From the NCBI GenBank assembly GCA_963921795.1, contig OY997647.1, forward strand, positions 60,786,357 through 60,850,356: 64,000 bases of DNA. Direction: 5' to 3'. The notes below the pieces were generated by a model. It was not told the origin of the DNA. It worked only from the letters and a program-made list of their open reading frames with translations, and did no database searches. Shown here in pieces: positions 1 through 9,715 of the stretch; the stretch's first letter is position 1, and each line of letters opens with the position of its first letter. Made by a program: the position numbers and the translations under genes. The DNA is from Nannobrachium achirus (lineage: Eukaryota; Chordata; Actinopteri; Myctophiformes; Myctophidae).

Positions 1-50
1 CCCACAAAATTAGCACAGGTCGGCTGCACATCATGATCATAGAACCCCCC

Positions 51-698
<648 letters not shown>

Positions 699-797
699 AG
701 TAGAATGAGATTGATAGGTCATATAATCACACCAACATCATCTCATCAACTGCTGATTCAAACTCTTTCCAATAGTTATCTATTTCTGATTACTGTA

Positions 798-800
<3 letters not shown>

Positions 801-878
<78 letters not shown>
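801..878. repeat. (TG)n microsatellite
   Basis: Perfect TG tract of about 78 bp, of opposite strand sense to the preceding CA tract. Confidence 0.99.
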
Positions 879-879
<1 letters not shown>

Positions 880-1320
880 TCAAAAGGCCCATTCGAAATA
901 TATGATATAATGACATCACAATATCATCCCCTCCCCTTTTTACCATTCAACAACACTGTGGGTGTGGCTAACTTCATCTGGGTCACCACCCACCTGACAA
1001 CCAGGCATACTTAATGAGTAGATGGGTGAGGCCACATACTGTAAAAAACATAATTTTAACACTTTCTGTACACTTTTTTGAAAGAATCTTCCTCAAAAAT
1101 CATAATACCTGATGATTATGTTGTAAAGGGAGGGGAATCATGGCACCCCATCTTTAACACAACTAGGTCCAACTAAGATTAAAGTTATACCATGTAACTT
1201 TTTTTGTAAAACAAATCTTAAAATGGTCCTAACTGTTAAATCGCTAAAGTTTTAGAACCCCCACTCCATTATTTTCAGCTTCTGAAGCCTTCTCTTTATA
1301 TGTTTTCTTCTTAGCAGTGA
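879..1320. other. Unassigned intronic sequence
   Basis: No gene, tandem repeat or transposon end was recognised. Confidence 0.5.
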
Positions 1321-1339
1321 CAGGGGCGGGTTTTCGCGG

Positions 1340-1480
1340 CAAAATGACGTCATCATACTACCGGCCAATCACAGCGAGGGTTATACACTGCCGGCCAATC
1401 ACAGCGCATCTTGGAGTGGGGTCGCTAGGGCTGCCATATTTGTAGTCTCCCGTGTGTTTCTATACTCGGGTGCACGGTAA
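1340..1480 (+). promoter_or_regulatory. Promoter-like patch: CRE plus two CCAAT boxes, then a splice-donor-like site
   Basis: A perfect CRE palindrome TGACGTCA lies at 1345-1352. A 16-bp block CCGGCCAATCACAGCG occurs at 1361-1376 and again at 1391-1406, exactly 30 bp apart, so two NF-Y (CCAAT) sites are phased by about three helical turns. A GCCATATT motif (YY1-like) follows near 1433, and a GTAAGC donor consensus is at 1477. The patch is GC-rich in an AT-rich setting. The order CRE, CCAAT x2, initiator-like motif and donor resembles a small TATA-less promoter with a noncoding first exon. Whether it is active, and whether it belongs to a host gene or an old transposon, cannot be told. Confidence 0.45.
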
Positions 1481-1507
1481 GCATGGGTGAAGGAGTGTAT
1501 CTCCGGA

Positions 1508-1630
1508 ATGGCTGAACGCACAGCAACCAGGGACCCCTCAAAAGATAGATCTCGGCGAGGTGGAGGCAGACGCGGGGGTGTGAAAACCGAAAAACGGCCG
1601 AAAGACGCGGACGCGACCGAGGTTTGCTAT
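1508..1630 (+). CDS. Possible short basic coding exon, unidentified
   Basis: From ATG 1508 an open frame encodes MAERTATRDPSKDRSRRGGG and continues with Arg/Gly- and Lys-rich sequence. It is CpG-rich, unlike its surroundings, and lies just after the promoter-like patch. I do not recognise the protein. The frame stays open to 1690, but the last part looks noncoding. An arginine/glycine-rich N-terminus would suit a nuclear RNA-binding protein, but that is only a compositional impression. It could equally be a chance frame in a GC-rich 5' region. Confidence 0.25.
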
Positions 1631-1881
1631 AGAGCTACTGACCACAAGTTGAGCAACTTACACAGTATAGCTTTAAGGTTCCTTTACTGATAAATACTAT
1701 GTATGATTTAAATGATTTGTTCTAACTCCTCAGACATTGTAGCAGCAATAATAATAATTATAAACTAAATTCAAGTCAGATGGTCATAGAGTTTGAATTA
1801 CCTTAACCTTTGTCTTGATAAAAAAAACCTGTTTATACATATTTAACAACTTTATAAAATACAAAAAACGAATGGTGGAAA

Positions 1882-1953
1882 TAGCCAGTCTACAAGCTCA
1901 CCATGCATTGTGACGCCTAGTGAGCTTGTAGATCTGCTATTTCCACTATTTTT
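1882..1953. repeat. Stand-alone copy of the roughly 73-bp hairpin module
   Basis: Left arm GTCTACAAGCTCAC pairs with right arm GTGAGCTTGTAGATC; the outer bases GGAAATAG and CTATTTCC also pair. The loop region is diverged. No hAT ends are visible around it. The same module is well preserved at 7596-7668, 7862-7932 and 60853-60925. Confidence 0.75.
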
Positions 1954-2127
1954 GACACAATTATGACAATTATGCAAAACAATTGCGATTATCTCAAATA
2001 ATTGCGATTAGGGGATTATGTAATAGAATCTAATTGTGGCAGGCCTAGATGTGACAATAAAGTTGAGGACAGAATGGAAGATTTAGTCTATTAATTATAA
2101 AACACCTGAGTGACAACTGTACAATAA

Positions 2128-2205
2128 TAGTAGATCGACAAGCTCAGAACGTGTCACAGCACTATACGTTGTGATATTGCAGATCCACTATTTTTGGTGC
2201 GAGAC
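2128..2205. repeat. Degenerate hairpin module
   Basis: TAGATCGACAAGCTCAG on the left and GCAGATCCACTATTTTT on the right correspond to the module arms, but pairing is poor. This looks like an old copy. Confidence 0.5.
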
Positions 2206-2726
2206 ACAATGTGCAACTATGCACAACTAAGATCACATGTTGTGTAATATTGTGTACATGAATCAACAGCAATAAATGGCTTCAATTCAATTACATTTAA
2301 TATAATATTTCTGGGGTAGGCTATACAGGTCATGTACATCCCAGCCAGGACCATGTTAAAGGTTAGTAAACATAAACATAATAGAATCTCATCATTAATT
2401 ATTAATACGTTCCTTATGATTGGATAGGATTACATCAATACGATGCATACTGTAACTGTACTCAAATTCTTCTAGATCTAGATCGGCAAAGAGGTTTGGT
2501 GTAGAGGGGAAAAAGAGCAGACTATAGGTGGTTGCACACTGCACTGCGTGTTTTCGTTGTGTTTTGGAAATCCGAAAGCCGTAGGCCAGGGAGAGAGAGA
2601 GGAAAGAGAGAGAGAGCAAGGGACTCTGTGCGACAGCTGCAAAAATCGGGAAAAATCTACCCTGGTCCGAAAATAAATACGAAGCGGGCGGCAGTGTGCA
2701 AACGTGATTGACATAAGGTGAGGTTG
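2206..2726. other. Unassigned intronic sequence with a short GA tract
   Basis: No gene was recognised. A (GA)n-like purine tract is at about 2590-2617. Long minus-strand open frames that run into the CA repeat downstream are artefacts of dinucleotide repeats. Confidence 0.5.
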
Positions 2727-2773
2727 ATTTTTGAGCGGTGGTCACAACGCTCCTATACGTGGCCGTGTGTGTG

Positions 2774-2826
2774 TGTGTGGGTCTGTCTGTCTGTCTGTCT
2801 CCGTGTCTCCGTGTCTGTCTGTCTGT
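2774..2826. repeat. (GT)n plus (TCTG)n tetranucleotide repeats
   Basis: A short GT tract is followed by two TCTG runs separated by CCGTGTCTCCGTG. It belongs to the repeat copy at 2727-3020. Confidence 0.9.
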
Positions 2827-2876
2827 AGCCTGCAGTAACCTTTTCTGACCACACATGTTAAGGGAGGGGCGCTGTT

Positions 2877-2991
<115 letters not shown>

Positions 2992-3020
2992 ACCGCTCAG
3001 TTCACACGAGTGTGATTTTT

Positions 3021-3460
3021 TATTCACGCGCTCCGAAATTCACTCTGATATTCGTCCCGAAAAACGCAGCAGTGTGCAAAGACCTTTAGTGGTCAAGTTT
3101 TTAAGTATTGACAGTTCAAGTGGTTAAATACCCATTTGAAAACACAAATTGACATGATTCCAAAAATACACTGATGCTGTCAAACGATGAAACTATATGG
3201 AATCTATGAAGAGGTTGTGGGGGTCCCTGCTTCATCACTCTCTCAACTAAGGGGTCCTTGGCCTGAAAATGTTGAAGACCCCTGGTGTAAACTGTTCAGA
3301 TTTTATCAGATTTCATTCAACCCAGAAGCCCATGATATAAAGTTGATTACAAAAGGCTTTTCATTTCAAAGAAAGAAGCTTATAATATACTGTACAGTAT
3401 TTGCCTTGTCCTGACTCCTATACAGACAAGAAATGTTACAGTGAGTGGAGTGTTGTCTTT
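3021..3460. other. Unassigned intronic sequence
   Basis: No gene seen. The 75-residue plus-strand frame at 3187-3414 shows no recognisable motif. Confidence 0.45.
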
Positions 3461-3654
3461 AACTAGACCAGTGGTTCTCAAACCTTTTTAATTCCCAGGT
3501 CCCAGGTTTACTACTGTATGCATTAGGCCTGTGGTTCTCAACCTTTTCAGGCCGCAACCACCAAAATAATCATATTTGAACTGGGGACCCCCCCACCCTG
3601 ACGAGCATTAAGAGTTGAGGCATAACATTTTGTATAACATGGTTCTATTATGAA

Positions 3655-3725
3655 AATAGCAGATCTACATGCTTGTGAAAATAGCGTATCTACATGGCTC
3701 ACAACGCCTCGTGGTAGATCGTGAC
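3655..3725. repeat. Degenerate hairpin module inside the middle hAT
   Basis: It reads AAAATAGCAGATCTACATGC, then a second AAAATAGC...ATCTACATGG, then GGTAGATCGTGAC. The left arm appears duplicated and the right arm is damaged. Confidence 0.55.
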
Positions 3726-3829
3726 AATTTGGCCAATGTTTAATTTGTCATTTTAGAGGTATTAAAATAGTACTTAAATTGTCACTTTAGAACACACTTA
3801 AACTTTGTTGGTTTGTTTACTGTTGAGAG

Positions 3830-4419
3830 TAGGGATGGAAATCGGAATCGGCCAATATCAAAAATCGGCAGGTATGATATCAAACCGGCCGAATCGACAG
3901 GTCACTGACATAAATACTGGTTTTATGCCAATTGTGTCTATGGCACTGCACAGCATGATGCTCTGGTCCTGTGACTAAAGTAAACATTAGCAAGTAGCAG
4001 CCAGTCTACTTAGTGGCAGCCTACAGAATACAGATGGTGCTGATTACCTTTGCAATGTAAGGATATATTCCATAATCCTGTGTCAATGTCGTCTCAAAAA
4101 AGAAGGGGAAAAAAAGCATGCGTCACCTGCTTTCCTCCTGCCTAGTCGAGACGGTCATATTAGACTGGATATTGTCTGTGATTTTGGATATTGTACTATT
4201 GTGATTGATTTGGCATTAGTGTTCTTCTAGCTTATTGGTACTCAAATTGAAGTATGTCTTGTAGGCCTACTTGGCCTGAATAAAAGGGTATTGGAGCAAC
4301 CCTATTTTCTAGTTCTTAGCTAAAGAAATCGCTATCGGAAAAATCGGTTTTGGCAGGTCAGACCTTCATAAAACCGGTGGATCGGTATCGACCAAGAATT
4401 TGCAATCGGTCCATCTCTA
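3830..4419. mobile_element. Nonautonomous hAT element, innermost nested copy
   Basis: It starts TAGGGATGGAAATCGG and ends CGGTCCATCTCTA, imperfect inverted ends. A perfect 8-bp duplication GTTGAGAG lies at 3822-3829 and 4420-4427. Multiple AATCGG/CCGAT motifs lie near both ends, as hAT transposases often bind subterminal repeats. No coding frame. It is the youngest of the three by insertion order. Confidence 0.9.
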
Positions 4420-4685
4420 GTTGAGAGAAAACAATGTTGCAAGTTAATCCCCTGGGGACCCCCCAAAATAATTTGGGGACCCCCCCGGGGGTCCCGACCC
4501 ACAGGTTGAGAACCACTGCATTAGGGTTAACCCTCATGACTCTCTACACTCTCAGAACTACAGACAAGTAAGGTCCATTTGGTCCACTCCAAACTATCAA
4601 TCATTTAGCTGGGAACACCGTGGACCCCAAGCCCGAGGACATCAGGTGGTCCCCGGAACCCTCTTTGAGAACGACTGAACTAGAC

Positions 4686-5440
4686 TATCTGTTTATTCTG
4701 GATATGAGCCAATCGCACTCGCCTCAGTCAATGAACAGAAAAGCCAGACTGTCACAAATAAGCACTTTGGGATTGAAAACAGGACTGCTTCCATCAAAAC
4801 AATAATAACAAATTGATATTTTATTTATACCTGTTGATAACTGCTCAGGCTGACAGATAACAGTAGTTAACACAACATGTGACACTGTGGAATCATTTTG
4901 TATATTCACTTGTTTTAAGAACGACCTTGCTGTCATACTAGACTGGATGCGGAGTCATCTCCATGATTGTTTTGCTCCTTATGAGTCCTAATAGTCTACA
5001 TCCCAAGACAATTGCAAATAAATATAGCATTTATTAAGTCCAGATTGGCTTTGTTGCACGGGCCTCTTTAACCACATGAAACCTAGCCTACCATTTAGCG
5101 AAAACAGCACATCTAAGTAAAAGCTCAGAATCCATTGCAACACAATGCATTGTGAGCTTGTAGATCTTCTATTTTGGGCAAGTACAAAAAAAAGATAATT
5201 CAAGCTTTTCTTTCTTACATGCCCATTCTACCAGCAGTGGGTTTCAAATTAAGTAAATAAATAAATCATGGCTGCTGCTTCTATGGCAACAATCCAAACC
5301 TATTAATTATGATCCAATTACTGTATGTATAGCCTACATATTGAACATAATTCACATAATTAAGTATGCAGTGTTATATGGAGGTGAGACAGCACACAGA
5401 AGACTACAGGAGGCCAGCAGGTCTTGTTGTCAATCACTCA
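4686..5440. other. Unassigned intronic sequence with a half hairpin module
   Basis: Near 5148-5176 the sequence GTGAGCTTGTAGATCTTC TATTTT matches the right arm of the hairpin module, with no left arm. Nothing else recognised. Confidence 0.5.
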
Positions 5441-6165
<725 letters not shown>

Positions 6166-6169
6166 ACTT

Positions 6170-6460
6170 GGAGCAAAATAAGATAATTTCAACAAGAAGA
6201 AAATGCAAAATATATGTGATGGAGAGATTTACACACAAACTCAGGATAGCCTGCCCTACACGAAGAACTGTTCCTTTGAGAAATGGACTGAATATGGAAC
6301 CCAACGAAATGACACCACGAGTCCACGAACATTTGACATTGACTGAAGTGTGATACTTAAACTGTTGTAACAGTGTCTGTTGACCCTGTGAATCTTTTGT
6401 ACATGTGACAAACTGTGAATAAAAATTAAGTTTAAAAAAGAAAAGAAAAGAAAAAATAGG
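6170..6460 (+). mobile_element. Possible poly(A)-ended retroelement 3' fragment
   Basis: A short plus-strand frame ending at 6353 is followed by a T-rich 3' region, the polyadenylation signal AATAAA at about 6418, and an A-rich tail AAGTTTAAAAAAGAAAAGAA. This looks like the 3' end of an inserted transcript or LINE. I cannot name the family, and no target duplication was identified. Confidence 0.35.
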
Positions 6461-6822
6461 ATAATGCAGTAGCCTATTAGTGCACTGTGCACTGCAAAAG
6501 CTTCAGGCGTACCAGTCAGAATAACATAACACATATCTATCCCAATGCCATTTAAACACTGGAGGATGATGTGTACTAGAAAGGGCCCACAATATTAAGT
6601 CGTGCAGCAAGCAGCCTAAGCAGCCTATGGATTGCCCTCTCCTCTCACACACAAGTCAGTGACGTGGTCAGAAGTGCAACGGGGACGAGGCAAATAACAA
6701 ACCTCGACGCATGCATCTCATCTCTGATCTTTCATGTGACCGGTATAGTCAGACCTATATGATGTACTCTCTGTGTGTACGTGGTGGTCGTTTTCTCGGC
6801 TCGTTCAGTGTACAGTGCTTAC

Positions 6823-7151
6823 CTGTTCTGCCAGCCTTGGATCAGATTGGTGTATTTGCTCAGCACTCCTTCCAGCTGACGCTTGTTGTGCGCTTGCTGC
6901 AGATTCATGCTGTTCCCCAACGCCGTCCCCCGGCTCCCTGCCACTACTCCTCCGCCGAGGGAAGCCGAACCGGGACTGTGAGAGCCGGGGGTCCGGCCGC
7001 TGCTGCTGCCGACCTTCCAGGCGGGATTGTTCCCCCGGTCCCGGTCTCGGTCCCTCTCCCCCGATGACAAGGACCCGGAGACGGGGTTGATGTTGTTGTT
7101 GGCGGTCCCCCTGTCGGGAATATGCGGACTGCAGAGCGCCTTGTTGTCCAT
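6823..7151 (-). CDS. osbpl10: Oxysterol-binding protein-related protein 10, coding exon 1
   Basis: The frame begins with ATG at 7151 (A at -3 and G at +4, a strong start context). It encodes a low-complexity Ser/Gly/Pro-rich N-terminus followed by [17 protein letters not shown], the start of the pleckstrin-homology domain (about residues 93-109). This matches vertebrate OSBPL10 ([22 protein letters not shown]) and is closer to it than to OSBPL11. Coding sequence stops at 6823, followed by a consensus donor GTAAGC; the exon ends after two bases of the Arg codon. ORP10 family proteins are known lipid-transfer proteins with a PH domain and a C-terminal ligand-binding domain, acting at ER contact sites with other membranes. 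The remaining exons lie beyond the left edge. Which teleost paralogue (a or b) is unknown. Confidence 0.92.
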
Positions 7152-7300
7152 TCTGGAGACGGGACAGGCAGGCGTGGATGGAGCAGCCAGGCACGAAGAT
7201 TTTTCACAAGCGCATAAGTGGTAAACAGGGCGGTGTGTGCGTGTGTCTGTGCTCTGTGTGTGTGCGTGGCGTGCGAGTTTGTGCGTCCGCTGGCTGACCT
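6870..7300. promoter_or_regulatory. CpG-rich island over osbpl10 exon 1
   Basis: By eye this segment is markedly richer in CG dinucleotides than its AT-rich surroundings, and it spans the start codon and 5' untranslated region. CpG-rich, TATA-less starts are usual for housekeeping-type vertebrate genes. The exact transcription start cannot be placed. Confidence 0.65.
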
Positions 7301-7513
7301 AAATCAGGAGCATAAAATATGTAGAATCCATGTTCCTACAGTGGTCTGAGGAGCGTCTCTCAATGCGTGACGGCGCTGGCATACTGTATTCCCCCCGTGT
7401 GTCTGTCAAGGACTTCTTCCTTCCCCACCGTTACTGCGGTCGTGTCATTTCAGCGTTTTTCCCTGAGAGGAGAGCAGAGCAGCACAGCACTGTACTGTGC
7501 TGCTCTGCACACA
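7152..7513 (-). promoter_or_regulatory. osbpl10: osbpl10 5' untranslated region and proximal promoter
   Basis: It lies between the start codon and a hAT insertion at 7514. GT-rich tracts (7228-7265) and a palindromic GCAGAGCAGCACAGCAC...GTGCTGCTCTGC stretch (7476-7508) are present. No convincing TATA box. This is the only unique-looking sequence left upstream of the gene before transposon DNA begins. Confidence 0.5.
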
Positions 7514-7595
7514 CAGGGGCGTCACAACTGGTAGGAAAGTGGGACTGAGTTTACCAGGGCCCAAGGTGGAGCGGCCCTAGTAACTTTAGCTATTG

Positions 7596-7668
7596 AAAAA
7601 TAGCAGATCGACAAGCTCACAGCGCGGCACCGAGTGCCGCGCTGCGAGCTTGTAGATCTGCTATTTTT
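7596..7668. repeat. Near-perfect hairpin, 35-bp arms with 3-nt loop
   Basis: Arms 7596-7630 and 7634-7668 differ at two positions around a CGA loop. Recognisable blocks are AAAAATAGCAGATC, ACAAGCTC, GCGCGGCAC and their complements. Transcribed, either strand would fold into a stem of miRNA-precursor-like length. Confidence 0.95.
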
Positions 7669-7861
7669 GTAAAGTCTGCTATTTTTGAAAAATCTTTGAA
7701 TATATATGTATTTTTTAAGTGAACATTTGTAACTCAAATTTTGCTTCTGGGGGGGTCCCTGGAACTAAATATTTTGAGATGGGGGGTCCTTCACATGAAA
7801 AGGTTTGAGCATCACTGACATGAAAACATAAGTTTCTTGGCACACATTTTCACGATTTTTC

Positions 7862-7932
7862 AAAAATAGCAGATCTACAAGCTCGCAGCGCGGCACTCGG
7901 TGCCGCGCTGTGAGCTTGTATATCTGCTATTT
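7862..7932. repeat. Second hairpin module of the same element
   Basis: Left arm 7862-7896, loop TCG, right arm 7900-7932 with about two mismatches. Same arm sequence as the first, with the loop complement swapped (CACTCGGTG versus CACCGAGTG), as expected if the module can invert. Confidence 0.93.
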
Positions 7933-8007
7933 CTCAATAGTTAACATTCATGGGGGGCCCGCAGTGAATCCTTGTACCCAGGGCCCAGAATTTGGTGTGA
8001 CGCCCCT

Positions 8008-8010
<3 letters not shown>

Positions 8011-8070
<60 letters not shown>
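8011..8070. repeat. (CA)n microsatellite abutting the hAT end
   Basis: The hAT right-hand target duplication ends inside the CA tract, so the element inserted into or beside it. Confidence 0.98.
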
Positions 8071-8071
<1 letters not shown>

Positions 8072-8197
8072 CTCAGGCACTCCCACTCGGCTCTTATGCC
8101 CGTCCCCCTGATATTAGAATACAAAATATGTATCATTATTTATTATTATTAGGCCTACACGTCACCACCAAAAAATAAAAATAAAAAATCCCCCAAA

Positions 8198-8575
8198 TAG
8201 TGGGGGAGCCAATCAAGTGATTCTGCTGGTTGTAATTTTGGAATGATAATTGTTGGAGACATGTATATCTTCATTCTTGGGGTTCTCACAATGCCAAAAA
8301 AACATGTCTTCAATTTTTCTTTTTGGGTTTAGCATGTGTAATTAGCATAATTAGCCAATTAATTGCCAAAAACGGGAAATGGCAATAACTTTGCTTCTAG
8401 GCAAAAATAAAGGTGCTGTTTGCTTATAAAGGTGATCTAAGAGTCTACGTCCATGTTTGTGAGGTCCAGAAATCCATATGTTACCATTGTGAAGTCATAC
8501 AACCTTTCATAATTAGCATAATCAGCTTAAATTATGCAAAAACGAGTTGAAAATCAGGAAATCGTTTCATTTTTC
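8198..8575 (+). repeat. Left terminal inverted repeat of the Academ-like element
   Basis: It matches the reverse complement of 11610-11947. Relative to the right copy it has a small insertion around 8398-8425 and a different outer 40 bp. Confidence 0.88.
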
Positions 8576-8602
8576 ACATCCTACTAATAAAGGAGCAAAC
8601 TC

Positions 8603-8645
8603 ACGCTCTAACGCTCTAACGCTCTAACGCTCTAACGCTCACGCT
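8603..8645. repeat. 9-bp tandem repeat (ACGCTCTA A)n
   Basis: About four and a half copies of a CGCTCTAA-type unit lie just inside the left inverted repeat. Confidence 0.9.
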
Positions 8646-8892
8646 TATCTACGTTTATCTATTCACTCGCTTCAGCAACTGATCCCAAAGTTCACATGGT
8701 ATTGGCCATTAGCATTATACCAACACTGACGGAGCCCGAATTTCATTTCTCCCAAATTAAAGCAGTTTTTGAGCGTTTTCTTAACCACTTCTGTTGAACT
8801 CTGCTGTCTGTTGCCAGGGTTACGGTCCGTTCCTCCAGGCCATGGGATCTGTAGCCCCACACACACACACCCCTTTCTCTCACAGTTAGGAA

Positions 8893-8896
<4 letters not shown>

Positions 8897-8926
<30 letters not shown>
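8897..8926. repeat. (TC)n microsatellite
   Basis: Fifteen TC units followed by a few CA units, inside the transposon's noncoding left part. Confidence 0.97.
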
Positions 8927-8933
<7 letters not shown>

Positions 8934-8999
8934 CTTTCACCGGGTGCGTTTGACATATTTTGGAGCACATATCTTCGAACGGGTAAGGTCTAGTTTAGC

Positions 9000-9165
9000 T
9001 GACTTTGGAGAGATAATCTGAGACTCTTATTGACTAATTGAGTATGTTTACAAGTCCAGAAATTCCTATCCTGATGTAAGTAAATGCAACCTTTTGTCAT
9101 TAGTATAATCTGCATACATGATTTATTAATTAGTCTGAAAGTAGGAAATTACCTGTTTCTTTTTC
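9000..9165 (+). repeat. Internal diverged third copy of the transposon end
   Basis: The order of words here (GAGACTCTTATTG, AAGTCCAGAAATTCCTAT, TGCAACCTTTTGTCATTAG, TCTGAAAGTAGGAAAT) parallels 8425-8575 of the left inverted repeat (AGAGTCTACG, GGTCCAGAAATCCATAT, ACAACCTTTCATAATTAG, AAAATCAGGAAAT) in the same orientation. It looks like an old duplication of the inner part of the end. Confidence 0.65.
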
Positions 9166-9299
9166 TGTTAGGATATCCATAGATTAATTCTTGTCATAAT
9201 TAGTCAAGCAACTGTGCTTCAGCTGTGAGGGATCACAGCTGATAAAGCTAATCATAGTTATTGAAAACACCTGAATGATGCTGCTTGGACACATCACAA

Positions 9300-9669
9300 T
9301 CGCATCATGAAGGTCACTGGAGGCTTTGTGGGCATTACTCAGAATGCTAGTGCTAGGGAAAGGTTGTTCTCTGGTCGCACCAGAGCTGAGTAGACTTGCT
9401 GAAGAAGCATGCCAGATGGCTGGCACACAAACAAAAGGAAACAAAAGGAAAACCATGACTTGTCCATTGCTGTCTGGACAAGGCAGGAAAAGAATGTACT
9501 TCGATTGAAGCATGTGATCAAGTCATCTTTGAATCCTCTAACATATGATGGCAAAGACCTACCCAATATCATCACAAAAGTTGTGATGCCACCCCACGTG
9601 GAGAAAGATGTATGCAGCCAAGACGAAATTGGCCAGCAGAACTATGTTGCTTTTGTGAAAGCAACATAG
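9300..9669 (+). pseudogene. N-terminal part of the transposon nuclease gene, broken
   Basis: Readable pieces are GGFVGITQNASARERLF (about 9322-9372), then SRLAEEACQMAGTQTKGNKR, then in another frame TRQEKNVLRLKHVIKSSLNP and the following residues to about 9655. Animal homologues that I remember as uncharacterised proteins share the order G..GIT.......R....GPE..RL....E, so the pieces belong to one N-terminal region. Frame changes near 9372, 9450 and 9670 separate them. A 13-bp word AGTGTCTGGGCCA is duplicated at about 9677 and 9701, at the junction with the next open part. Confidence 0.6.
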
Positions 9670-9715
9670 TGAAGTAAGTGTCTGGGCCAAAAATGAAGTC
9701 AGTGTCTGGGCCAGA

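Larger units (their letters stand above)
3529..4518. mobile_element. Nonautonomous hAT element, middle nested copy
   Basis: Ends CTGTGGTTCTCAACC and GGTTGAGAACCACTG form 15-bp inverted repeats with one mismatch. Flanks CATTAGGC (3521-3528) and CATTAGGG (4519-4526) are an 8-bp duplication with one change. Subterminal sequences include mirrored GGGGACCCC blocks. It contains a degenerate hairpin module at about 3655-3725 and is itself interrupted by the element at 3830-4419. Confidence 0.9.
3469..4677. mobile_element. Nonautonomous hAT element, outermost of three nested copies
   Basis: It starts CAGTGGTTCTCAAA and ends TTTGAGAACGACTG, an imperfect inverted repeat of the hAT type. A perfect 8-bp duplication AACTAGAC lies immediately outside (3461-3468 and 4678-4685). 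Without its insertions the element is only about 210 bp. It encodes nothing. It was split by the element at 3529-4518. Confidence 0.9.
7514..8008. mobile_element. Nonautonomous hAT element with two hairpin modules
   Basis: Perfect 13-bp inverted ends CAGGGGCGTCACA and TGTGACGCCCCTG. Flanks TGCACACA (7506-7513) and TACACACA (8009-8016) are an 8-bp duplication with one change. Subterminal GGGCCCAAGG and CAGGGCCCAG are mirrored. It carries two long hairpins. Close relatives are at 60795-61142 and, truncated and reversed, at 55311-55430. It encodes no protein and needs a transposase from elsewhere. Confidence 0.93.

Noticed and set aside
1426-2052. CTAGGGCTGCCATA (1426) and TGTGGCAGGCCTAG (2039) as ends of one hAT element.
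   Set aside because: The 14-bp ends are similar, but no 8-bp duplication could be found and the promoter-like patch overlaps the left end.
6944-7207. Alternative long frames on both strands over osbpl10 exon 1.
   Set aside because: The GC-rich exon lacks stop codons in other frames. Only the frame from 7151 matches a known protein and ends at a proper donor.
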